Shown: positions 7,234 through 14,413 of the stretch, piece by piece | How the letters are laid out: each line of letters opens with the position of its first letter | Position numbering within the stretch: position 1 is the stretch's first letter | DNA from: an uncultured Prevotella sp. | GTDB lineage: Bacteria > Bacteroidota > Bacteroidia > Bacteroidales > Bacteroidaceae | Direction: 5' to 3' | Length of the DNA stretch: 15,755 nucleotides | Assembly: GCA_900557255.1 (NCBI GenBank) | Contig: USSA01000058.1 | Span: 1-15,755 of the forward strand | Position numbers and translations under genes: made by a program | The notes under the pieces: generated by a model | What the model was told of the DNA's origin: nothing | What the model saw: only the letters and a program-made list of their open reading frames with translations | Databases searched by the model: none

Positions 7234-8301
7234 ATGCAAGCAATAGATTCAAGAATTATTTCTTTTCTGCGTTTCCCAATGATAGTGGGAATCGTGTTGA
7301 TACATTCAGGGGTGGACATTGATGGAATATCATCTTATCCACTTTATGAGTATGTGGTAATCAGGGGGATTATAGGGACAATTACTCGTGTTTGTGTTCC
7401 CTTGTTTTTTCTGATTTCGGGCTATTTATTCTTTTGTAATATCAAACGGTTTGATAGGCTGGCTTATGTCGCTAAATTAAAGAAAAGAGGGCGTTCGTTG
7501 TTGGAACCTTATCTCTTTTATAATGCTTTGGCTATATGTCTTTTTGCCTTAATGGGATTTGTTAGACCTGAATTACAGTCAGGTGTTGTTCCTCCTTTGT
7601 CTCAATGGACTCCTGCTTTGTTTATGAGTTTGTTTTGGGATTATGGAAACAACTTGCCTATGGTTCCTCAGTTTTGGTTTGTCAGAAACTTGATGTTGAT
7701 AGTGTTGCTGTCACCTGTACTTTATTGGTTGATAAAGAAGACGAAATCAACAATAGCCCTTCTGTTAGGAACATTATGGGGGGGCAATATATGGGAGTTC
7801 GGAATACCGGGAACAATGGGGCTATTCTTCTTTACCATTGGAGCAGTAGCCTCTATCAATCAGTTAAGTATATTTACCATTGCCAAAAAGATGAAATTTT
7901 GTGGCTGGGTCTATCCGCTCTTGGCGGCAATAGATATAATGACCAAAGGAGAAGTTTTCAATATTTATATCCATAATGTCGGCATTCTTTCAGGAATGGT
8001 GCTAGTGGTATATGGATTAGGAAAGTGGTTAGAGAGAAAGGATAGTGCAAAGCCCAATGAATTTCTCTTGGCTTCTACATTCTTTGTCTTCGCTTGCCAT
8101 TCTCCATATAATGGCAAGCTAGTGCACGTGATGCTTTGTGTCTTGCCTTCATTGTCATCTTATAAACTGTTGGCTGACATACAATGCATATTGTATTATT
8201 TTTTAACAGCGACTGCTTGGATTCTTATATTGTTAAGTGTTTTTGCCATGATTAAGAAAATGAGTCCAAAAACAGCAATATTTCTTTCTGGCGGGAGATA
8301 A
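7234..8301 (+). CDS. Membrane acyltransferase, acyltransferase-3 (AT3) family
   Basis: A second AT3 protein of 355 residues, only distantly like the one at 181. The first membrane helix has the Arg-x10-His signature (R13 to H24 in LRFPMIVGIVLIH), followed by RVCVPLFFLISGYLFF, the usual second family motif, and LKKRGRSLLEPYLFYN, the basic cytoplasmic loop. WFVRNLMLIVLLSPVLYWLI near residues 149-168 is also characteristic. About ten membrane segments are evident. It should acylate a sugar of the glycan from the membrane; donor and acceptor are not predictable. ATG 7234 follows the broken polymerase-like gene by 5 bases. A G7 run at 7778-7784 (Trp-Gly-Gly, residues 182-184) is in frame here. One extra G leads to a stop at 7976 and one fewer to a stop near 7850. 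Confidence 0.85.
   Translation: MQAIDSRIISFLRFPMIVGIVLIHSGVDIDGISSYPLYEYVVIRGIIGTITRVCVPLFFLISGYLFFCNIKRFDRLAYVAKLKKRGRSLLEPYLFYNALAICLFALMGFVRPELQSGVVPPLSQWTPALFMSLFWDYGNNLPMVPQFWFVRNLMLIVLLSPVLYWLIKKTKSTIALLLGTLWGGNIWEFGIPGTMGLFFFTIGAVASINQLSIFTIAKKMKFCGWVYPLLAAIDIMTKGEVFNIYIHNVGILSGMVLVVYGLGKWLERKDSAKPNEFLLASTFFVFACHSPYNGKLVHVMLCVLPSLSSYKLLADIQCILYYFLTATAWILILLSVFAMIKKMSPKTAIFLSGGR
7778..7784 (+). repeat. Poly-G tract (G7) inside the second acyltransferase gene
   Basis: Seven G flanked by T and C, read as TGG-GGG-GGC. In the present length the full protein is encoded (ON). With eight G the reading passes into the frame that ends with TAA at 7974-7976; with six G it reaches TAG near 7850. 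Both states lose the C-terminal membrane segments. Confidence 0.8.
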
Positions 8302-8317
8302 AAAATAAAGATAGAAA

Positions 8318-9460
8318 ATGAATATATTATTCCTTAATATTAGTACCGCCAATCCTATGCTGGGTGGCGTACAATGTGTATCTTATAACTTGTATAAATA
8401 CTTTGTTTCACAGGGGCATCATGTTGTGATGCTTGCATGGAAAAAGACTATTGAAGATTCTGGAAAAGATTTTTGCTATATGCCTGATAGCAATAAAATT
8501 TTCTCCGATAGAAATGAAGTCTTTCTCAAACGAGTGGTAAAAGAACATGGGATACAAATAGTAATGAACCATACTTGCTTAGAACCATATAGAGCAAAAG
8601 TAATAAAATTCCTATCCAAACAAGGTGTTAAAATTGTAAATGTATTTCATAACTCTCCATTTGGAATGTTTGGTGTCAATAAGTATAAAAGACTGCAACA
8701 GGTTAAAAATAAGAAGATTAAAGGTTTGTTGGATTGTGGTGTTAGGCTTGGATTTCTATTGAAATATCGCTATTGGTTAAGTATGCAGGCTAAGTATGGT
8801 GATAAAACTGTTCTTCTGTCCAATCGATTTAAATCTGAGTATTGCTTCTTCGCAGGAAGAAAATACTATGATAAACTTTTAGCTATGCCAAATCCGTTGA
8901 CGGTAGAAGAGGTGGAACGATGCGAAAAGGAAAATGCAATATTGTTTGTCGGTCGATTGAGTCCTGAGAAAGGGCTTAATTATCTGTTGGACATTTGGAA
9001 CATTTTAGAAAATAAGTATACAGACTGGAGGTTGGATATAGTCGGTGATGGAGAGGAGAGGCAATATGTTGAGCATCGAATCGGCCAGTTGGGTTTGAAG
9101 AGATGTAACTTATATGGATTTCAAAAGCCTGCCTCTTTTTATAATCGTTCAAAGATATTCTGCATGACCTCTTTGTTTGAAGGTTTTGGATTGGTATTAA
9201 CAGAGGCGATGTATTATGCCACTGTACCTTTGGCTTTTAATAGTTATGTTAATGTAGGAGATATTATAGATAAAGGAAAGAACGGTATGCTAATTCCCCC
9301 TTTTGATGTAGAGCAGTATGCTAACACTTTGTCTTTATTGATGGATAATCCTATTTTATGGAAAGCAATGTCTGAAGAAGCAGTAAAGAAAAGTTATAGC
9401 TATTCCATCAATACTATTGGTATGCAATGGCTTCGTTTGTTTGAAGAAATCTTACATTAA
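8318..9460 (+). CDS. GT4 family glycosyltransferase
   Basis: This 380-residue GT-B enzyme is predicted to transfer a sugar from a nucleotide donor onto the lipid-linked repeat unit in the cytoplasm. The N-terminal domain starts with NILFLNISTANPMLGGVQCV, a usual GT4 opening with a glycine-rich acceptor-side loop. The C-terminal domain begins with the strand LFVGRLSPEKGLNYLL (residues 209-224) and carries the E-x7-E donor-binding motif EGFGLVLTE, with Glu288 and Glu296. Length is normal. ATG 8318 lies 16 bases after the acyltransferase stop, in an A-rich leader. The linkage and donor cannot be told. No G tract is present, unlike the acyltransferase next to it. Confidence 0.9.
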   Translation: MNILFLNISTANPMLGGVQCVSYNLYKYFVSQGHHVVMLAWKKTIEDSGKDFCYMPDSNKIFSDRNEVFLKRVVKEHGIQIVMNHTCLEPYRAKVIKFLSKQGVKIVNVFHNSPFGMFGVNKYKRLQQVKNKKIKGLLDCGVRLGFLLKYRYWLSMQAKYGDKTVLLSNRFKSEYCFFAGRKYYDKLLAMPNPLTVEEVERCEKENAILFVGRLSPEKGLNYLLDIWNILENKYTDWRLDIVGDGEERQYVEHRIGQLGLKRCNLYGFQKPASFYNRSKIFCMTSLFEGFGLVLTEAMYYATVPLAFNSYVNVGDIIDKGKNGMLIPPFDVEQYANTLSLLMDNPILWKAMSEEAVKKSYSYSINTIGMQWLRLFEEILH

Positions 9461-9476
9461 ATATTGGATTATAATA

Positions 9477-10583
9477 ATGATGCGAATTAATTTTTATGGT
9501 GATTGGGTATCAGATAAAATTGGTGCTATTAAAATTATTAGGGGGATAAATCTGAACATAAAAAGTTCTGATTATAATTTAGTTAATTTTGAATCCCCTA
9601 TAAAAGATACAAGTCTTCCGACATTGAAATCAGGTCCGTCTATTCAGCAAGATGCTGATGGACCTCGATGGTTGAAACAGCATGGTTTCAATGTCTTTAC
9701 TCTTGCCAATAATCACATCATGGACTATGGAGAAAAGGCTGCTAGAGAAACAAAAGCAACTTTGGGAGATGATAAGTGTGTGGGTATAGGAGTAGGTAAG
9801 GAAGCCTATAAGCCTTTACTTTTGGAAAAAAATGGTATCAAGGTTGCCATCTTGGCTTTGGCAGAATTGCAATTTGGCATGGTTCATGATTCTTTCACTC
9901 AAGCTAACGATTATGGTTGTGCTTGGATCAATCATCCGTGCGTAAATCGTCTTGTCCGAGAGACAAAAAAGAAAGTTGATTTCTTGATAATAGTTGCACA
10001 CGCAGGATTGGAAGGCGTAGATATTCCGCTCCCAGAATGGCGTGAAAGATATCGTGAGCTGATAGACGAGGGATGTGATGCAGTGATAGGAGGTCATACG
10101 CATACTGCACAAGGCTATGAGATATATCATGGTAAACCTATTTTCTATAGTTTGGGGAATTTCTGTTTCCAGGATAATTTGGATGGGGAGGAAAGTTGGA
10201 ATATAGGTGAATGTGTTTCTCTAAAATTATCCAAGGATGGCAATATGGAATTTGAAGTTTACGGAACTCAGCTTGTGGATGGTAATAAACTCATGCTTAT
10301 CGATGAAAAGGTTTGGATTGATAAATTGAGACATTTGAATCAGTTGCTTGAAACTCCTGGTTATATCTCTCATGTAAACGAAATCTGTAGAAAAGCAATG
10401 CTGGACTATAACACATTATTTTCTATGGGTGGATACATTCATATAGATAGGCATATAGTGAGGTCTTTGGCTAGATGGCTATTCGGTAGATGCAAGGATG
10501 TGCATATTCTCAATAATATGCAATGTGAGTCACATCGATGGACAATAGCTAGAGCGTTGAGATTGAAGAATAACTTAAACTAA
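9477..10583 (+). CDS. CapA-type metallophosphoesterase-like protein
   Basis: The 368-residue product matches the PGA_cap/CapA family (calcineurin-like phosphoesterase fold), first known from poly-gamma-glutamate capsule synthesis (CapA/PgsA). Visible metal-site blocks are GDW (Asp9), NFESP (Asn37, Glu39), NNHIMDYG (Asn79, His80, Asp83), VAHAGLEG (His175) and GGHTHTAQ (His207, His209), then IFYSLGNF. This is the complete family pattern, so it is probably catalytic. There is no N-terminal signal or membrane anchor; the protein starts directly with the first beta strand (MMRINFYGDW). Membrane-anchored CapA proteins differ in this. Tandem ATGs at 9477 and 9480 follow the GT4 stop by 16 bases; an earlier in-frame start at 9417 inside the GT4 gene would add an unlikely tail. 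Its exact role in polysaccharide loci is not established; the CapK-like gene next to it suggests a shared step. Confidence 0.85.
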   Translation: MMRINFYGDWVSDKIGAIKIIRGINLNIKSSDYNLVNFESPIKDTSLPTLKSGPSIQQDADGPRWLKQHGFNVFTLANNHIMDYGEKAARETKATLGDDKCVGIGVGKEAYKPLLLEKNGIKVAILALAELQFGMVHDSFTQANDYGCAWINHPCVNRLVRETKKKVDFLIIVAHAGLEGVDIPLPEWRERYRELIDEGCDAVIGGHTHTAQGYEIYHGKPIFYSLGNFCFQDNLDGEESWNIGECVSLKLSKDGNMEFEVYGTQLVDGNKLMLIDEKVWIDKLRHLNQLLETPGYISHVNEICRKAMLDYNTLFSMGGYIHIDRHIVRSLARWLFGRCKDVHILNNMQCESHRWTIARALRLKNNLN

Positions 10584-10591
10584 TAGAAAAA

Positions 10592-11926
10592 ATGATGAAA
10601 CTGAATAGAACTTATTTGCAAAAGAGACTGAAGAACAATCTTTTGGCTAAGCTTACGTATGAAATTTTTGTAATGCATAATGCCAAGAGATTTTTGGATA
10701 ATAAGAGCCAATGGAAGTTCGTACAAGAGGGAAATCTGAAGAAAATCTTGGGCTATGCTTGTGAACATACAGCTTATTACAAGAGCTTATACTCCCTAAA
10801 TCAAGTGGAAAATCCTCGAAAGATGTTGGCTTCTTTGCCTTTGCTTGATAAAGCTAAAATCCTCAATATGGGTGGGCAAATTTATAGTGATGAAATCTCT
10901 GACGATTGGAAACTTTGGCTGAACACGGGAGGCTCGACAGGAGAACCTCTCCATTTCCCTGCTCTCTATAAGAGTATGCCTTGGGAGTTTATTGTCCAAA
11001 TGATGCTTTATCTGCAAATGGGTTATAAAATAGGCGACTCTATTGTATGTGTCTCAGGAGAAAGAATATCGGATGAAGACATTGCATGTAATATCTATTG
11101 GGAAGAAGGTACAAATTTTCCATGGGGTAAGGTACATTTCTCTACACTCCATTTGAATCCAGAAACAATAGGCTTCTATTGGGACAAACTGCTAGAGGTG
11201 AAACCTAAATTCATGCGTGGTTATCCTTCTGGTATATTGGAACTTTGCAAATTGGCTCAAAAGTATGGGTTGTCGCCATCGTTCAAGATGAAAGGCATCT
11301 ATTTGACTAGTGAGAATTTTACCCAAGACGAGAAGAATTTTATTTCAGATTTCTTTCATTGTCCCGTGTATGGACAATATGGACATACGGAAAGTTCTAT
11401 CTTTGCCGTTCAAAAGCCTGATAGCGATGCTTACTATACCAATCCATTGTATGGATATACAGAAGTGTTGGATGAGAGTGGCAAACAAGTCGGCATTGGT
11501 GAATGTGGTGAAATCGTGGTAACTGGTTTCATAGAATATGGTTTACCTTTTATCAGATACAAAACTGGGGATTTGGCTGTATATGGTGGCGAGACCGAGT
11601 TTGGCGAAACTATACTTACTAGACTTTTGGGGCGCAATGTAGATTTTATCTTCAACAAGAAGGGCGAAAAGATATTCTTGGTGGGATTTGTCTTTGGCGG
11701 CCATATCAAGGCCTTCAACCATATTTTGGCATGGCAAATTCAACAGAGCGAGATGGGAAAGGTAACCCTTTTGGTTGTGAAAGGAGATGGATATGATGAA
11801 GATGTGGAAAATGAGGTTAAGCAACTTTTTGATAGTAAGGACATAGATGTGGAATTCCAATATGTAAGGAAAATAGAGAAAACCAAACGTGGAAAGCAAA
11901 AGTTTCTGATTCAAGAACTAAAGTAA
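10592..11926 (+). CDS. CapK/PaaK-like adenylate-forming enzyme
   Basis: The 444-residue protein belongs to the phenylacetate-CoA ligase / coenzyme F390 synthetase group, whose capsule-locus members are called CapK. It shows the ATP-binding loop NTGGSTGEP (residues 111-119), the adenylate-binding YGHTE (263-267) and the RYKTGDL motif (322-328) carrying the ribose-binding Asp. A C-terminal lid domain ends with KTKRGKQKFL, containing a lysine/arginine-rich hinge usual for the family. It is expected to activate a carboxylic acid with ATP, perhaps for transfer as an amide or ester onto the glycan. No acyl or aminoacyl carrier protein is nearby. Tandem ATGs at 10592 and 10595 lie 8 bases after the CapA-type gene. 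The acid used is unknown. Confidence 0.85.
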   Translation: MMKLNRTYLQKRLKNNLLAKLTYEIFVMHNAKRFLDNKSQWKFVQEGNLKKILGYACEHTAYYKSLYSLNQVENPRKMLASLPLLDKAKILNMGGQIYSDEISDDWKLWLNTGGSTGEPLHFPALYKSMPWEFIVQMMLYLQMGYKIGDSIVCVSGERISDEDIACNIYWEEGTNFPWGKVHFSTLHLNPETIGFYWDKLLEVKPKFMRGYPSGILELCKLAQKYGLSPSFKMKGIYLTSENFTQDEKNFISDFFHCPVYGQYGHTESSIFAVQKPDSDAYYTNPLYGYTEVLDESGKQVGIGECGEIVVTGFIEYGLPFIRYKTGDLAVYGGETEFGETILTRLLGRNVDFIFNKKGEKIFLVGFVFGGHIKAFNHILAWQIQQSEMGKVTLLVVKGDGYDEDVENEVKQLFDSKDIDVEFQYVRKIEKTKRGKQKFLIQELK

Positions 11927-11931
11927 TTTAT

Positions 11932-12828
11932 ATGACATATGCACCAATAGTGGTATTTGGATTCAATCGTCCAGATGCCCTAAAGAATACAATTGCCTCA
12001 CTTCTTCGGAATGAGGAGGCGAAGGATTCTGATCTTTTTGTTTTTGTGGATGGCCCACGGGAGGAAAAAGTAGGAGAAAAGGAAAAAGTAGAAGTGGTGA
12101 GAGAGTATGTGAAATCAATTACTGGTTTCAAGTCTCTCCACTATACTTTTGCTAAAAATAATAAAGGACTTGCCGATTCGATTATCGGAGGTGTAAGTGA
12201 AATCATTAATCAATATGGTAGGGTGATAGTTTTGGAAGATGACTTAGTGTTAATGCCTAATTTCCTGAACTTCTTGAACCAAGGATTGGATTATTACGAA
12301 AATAATCAAAAGGTGATGTCTGTCTGCGGTCATAGTTGCAAGGTTAAAACTCCTGCTGTTTATCCATACGATGCTTATTTCTTCACTCGTTCTTCTTCCT
12401 GGGGATGGGCGACATGGAAAGATAGATGGAATTTGGTAGATTGGAAGCTGAATGATTGGGATTCTGTAGTTGCTAACCGTAAAGCGTTTATTAAGAGCCA
12501 AGGTTCTGATGTTTTCAAAATGCTAAATGATTGGAAAAAAGGCAAGAATCATTCTTGGGCGATACGTTTCTGCTATGCACAGTTTGTGCTAGGTAGATTG
12601 AGTGTTATCCCAAATAGAAGCTTTGTAGATAATGAGGGTTTTAGTGGTGATGGTACCAACTGCAAGCGATATAGTCGTTTTAAGTTTGAACTAAATAAGT
12701 CGGAGAAACGCTTGATTTTCAAATTTCCAAAAGAGGTGAAACTAGAACCTTCGCTTTATAAGCAAGCCTTGTGGTATCACTCGATACCATTGAGAATATG
12801 GAGTAGAATCATGTATTTAATAAAATAG
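11932..12828 (+). CDS. GT-A fold glycosyltransferase (GT2/GNT-I-like)
   Basis: This 298-residue protein starts with a GT-A strand and nucleotide loop, IVVFGFNRPDALKNTIASL, and has FVFVDGPR in the second strand. NKGLADSII precedes the metal-binding VLEDDL at residues 100-105, with the DxD equivalent at Glu102-Asp103-Asp104. SSWGWATWKDRW at about residue 155 is typical of GT-A enzymes often found in Bacteroidetes polysaccharide clusters and resembling the GNT-I (GT13) family. It should add a sugar to the repeat unit in the cytoplasm. ATG 11932 is 5 bases after the CapK-like stop. With the GT2 at 3826 and GT4 at 8318 it is the third transferase, so the repeat unit would hold at least four sugars if the initiating sugar is added elsewhere. 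Confidence 0.8.
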   Translation: MTYAPIVVFGFNRPDALKNTIASLLRNEEAKDSDLFVFVDGPREEKVGEKEKVEVVREYVKSITGFKSLHYTFAKNNKGLADSIIGGVSEIINQYGRVIVLEDDLVLMPNFLNFLNQGLDYYENNQKVMSVCGHSCKVKTPAVYPYDAYFFTRSSSWGWATWKDRWNLVDWKLNDWDSVVANRKAFIKSQGSDVFKMLNDWKKGKNHSWAIRFCYAQFVLGRLSVIPNRSFVDNEGFSGDGTNCKRYSRFKFELNKSEKRLIFKFPKEVKLEPSLYKQALWYHSIPLRIWSRIMYLIK

Positions 12829-12837
12829 AAGCAAGTT

Positions 12838-13494
12838 ATGAAGTTTTTGAAAATACTTTTTGCTATCCCCAAAACTATTTACGTTAATTTTAGGTTTTTA
12901 TCAGTAAAGGAAGCTTTTAAGTTGCCAATTTGGGTAACTTGGAATACAAAGATAGAGGGATATGGGGGGGCGGTAACTCTAATGGGTAAAATAAGACCTT
13001 TCATGATTCGCATTGGCTTCCACAATTGTGATGAATGCAATTCAAACGCCAAAACTCTTTTGAAAGTTCTGGGGCAACTCGTCTTTGACGGAGAGGCACA
13101 TATTGGATGCGGTTCTAAGATTATAGTTAACAAAGGTGCTCAATTGGAACTAGGAGATAACTTTGCTATTTCTGCATCTTCAACAATTAGTTGTTACAAG
13201 CACATCAAGTTTGGACGAGATATTCAGTTTTCTTGGGATTGCCTGGTGATGGATAGTGATACGCATGCAATTCTTGATGAACAAGGAAACCGTATGAATC
13301 CTGACAAGGATATTGTCTTTGGTAATAATGTGTGGATTGGCAATGGATGTTTGATTTTGAAAGGGTCAACAGTTCCTGATGTTTGTGTCATTGGTGCAAA
13401 AAGCATAGTTTCTGGGAGTAACTTTGTTGGGCATTCTATTATAGTTGGGAGTCCTGCAAAGAGTGTGAAAAGAATAGGTGATTTTAAAATTTAA
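12838..13494 (+). CDS. Left-handed beta-helix acetyltransferase (hexapeptide-repeat, WbbJ/maltose acetyltransferase type)
   Basis: The 218-residue protein has the short isoleucine/valine/glycine-rich repeats of a left-handed beta helix from about residue 80 on (HIGCGSKIIVNKGAQLELGD, IVFGNNVWIGNGCLILKG, VIGAKSIVSG). The end is the usual VGSPAKSVKRIG. The catalytic histidine is probably His143 in DSDTHAI, where related enzymes have D-x-N/D-x-H. It should use acetyl-CoA to acetylate a sugar in the cytoplasm. It could instead be the N-acetyltransferase of the 3-amino sugar made by the genes just downstream, but it looks more like the O-acetyltransferase branch. A G7 run at 12964-12970 codes for Gly43-Gly44-Ala45. 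One fewer G creates TAA at once and one more gives TAA six codons on, so slippage would abolish the protein. ATG 12838 is 9 bases after the previous stop. Confidence 0.85.
   Translation: MKFLKILFAIPKTIYVNFRFLSVKEAFKLPIWVTWNTKIEGYGGAVTLMGKIRPFMIRIGFHNCDECNSNAKTLLKVLGQLVFDGEAHIGCGSKIIVNKGAQLELGDNFAISASSTISCYKHIKFGRDIQFSWDCLVMDSDTHAILDEQGNRMNPDKDIVFGNNVWIGNGCLILKGSTVPDVCVIGAKSIVSGSNFVGHSIIVGSPAKSVKRIGDFKI
12964..12970 (+). repeat. Poly-G tract (G7) early in the beta-helix acetyltransferase gene
   Basis: Seven G flanked by T and C, read GGG-GGG-GCG. It lies only 43 codons from the start, before the catalytic domain. Loss of one G puts TAA directly after a CGG codon; gain of one G gives TAA at about 12989. 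Both states would leave a peptide of about 50 residues. Confidence 0.8.
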
Positions 13495-13501
13495 GATATT
13501 T

Positions 13502-14413
13502 ATGAATACAGTTTACGATGCAAAGCTCTTAGGTCTTCCAAAGATTGAAGATCCAAGAGGTAACTTGTCCATCATTGAACAAATCAAACAGATTCCTTTT
13601 GAAATCAAAAGGGTTTATTGGATTTATGATGTGCCAGGTGGTAAGGATAGAGGCGCACATGCCTATAAGGAGAACGAGGAGTTTATTGTAGCTCTGTCGG
13701 GTAGTTTTGATGTAGAGTTGGATGATGGAAGGAATAAACAAACCTTCTCACTGAATCGTTCTTATTTTGGAGTATATGTTCCTAAAGGAATGTGGAGAAC
13801 AATGAAGAATTTCTCAACCAATTCTCTTGCTCTGGTTCTTTCTTCTACTGAATACGATAAGGATGACTATATCATGGATTATGAAGAATTCAAGACTTGG
13901 GTGAAGAATCCTTCTATAAAAACGACTTCTTCAGGGAATGAAACTTCTGTTAAGATTAATAATCCAACGGATACTTTCAGTGCCAAGGAAGGTAAAAGTG
14001 TATTTGATTGTTCTCTCTGTGAGTTGAACAAAATGCATGATGTAGAAGGAAATCTGACTTACATTTATGAGAATGTACATGTTCCATTCCCAATCAATCG
14101 TGTATTCTATAGCTATGATATACCGGGTGGAGAAGATCGTGGAGCTCATGCACATAAGGAATGTCATCAGTTTATCATTGCAGCATCAGGTGCTTTCGAG
14201 GTGGTTTTGGATGATGGTATCAATAAACGTACAGTCCAGTTGAACAGACCTTTTTGGGGGCTTCATGTTCCACCGGGAATCTGGGCTTCCGAGCAAGGCT
14301 TTTCATCGGGTAGTATTTGCTTAGTCTTAGCATCTCATGGTTATTCTGAGGATGACTACATTCGTAACTATGATGACTTCCTGAAATATGTAAACGAAAA
14401 GAATAATAAGTAA
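13502..14413 (+). CDS. Tandem-domain dTDP-sugar 3,4-ketoisomerase-like protein (FdtA/QdtA cupin, two copies)
   Basis: FdtA/QdtA enzymes are small cupins (about 130-150 residues) that convert dTDP-4-keto-6-deoxyglucose to the 3-keto isomer before 3-amination. Here 303 residues contain two complete copies, about 1-135 and 165-300, linked by a Ser/Thr/Asn-rich stretch. Each copy has R/E-G-N-L, a PF...RV(Y/F) strand, PGG-x-D-RGAHA, LDDG and D-DYI(M/R)-(D/N)Y. The catalytic-region HxH motif is complete in copy 2 (His216, His218). In copy 1 it reads His53-Ala-Tyr55, so the second histidine is replaced. The family normally works as a dimer, so this may be a covalent pseudodimer with one specialised half. 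ATG 13502 follows the previous stop by 7 bases; a GTG at 13478 is a less likely start. FdtA versus QdtA product stereochemistry cannot be decided here. Confidence 0.85.
   Translation: MNTVYDAKLLGLPKIEDPRGNLSIIEQIKQIPFEIKRVYWIYDVPGGKDRGAHAYKENEEFIVALSGSFDVELDDGRNKQTFSLNRSYFGVYVPKGMWRTMKNFSTNSLALVLSSTEYDKDDYIMDYEEFKTWVKNPSIKTTSSGNETSVKINNPTDTFSAKEGKSVFDCSLCELNKMHDVEGNLTYIYENVHVPFPINRVFYSYDIPGGEDRGAHAHKECHQFIIAASGAFEVVLDDGINKRTVQLNRPFWGLHVPPGIWASEQGFSSGSICLVLASHGYSEDDYIRNYDDFLKYVNEKNNK

Noticed and set aside
9417..9476. Upstream in-frame start for the CapA-like gene, overlapping the GT4 gene
   Set aside because: It would add about 20 residues unlike the family N terminus. The tandem ATGs at 9477/9480 give the expected beta-strand start.
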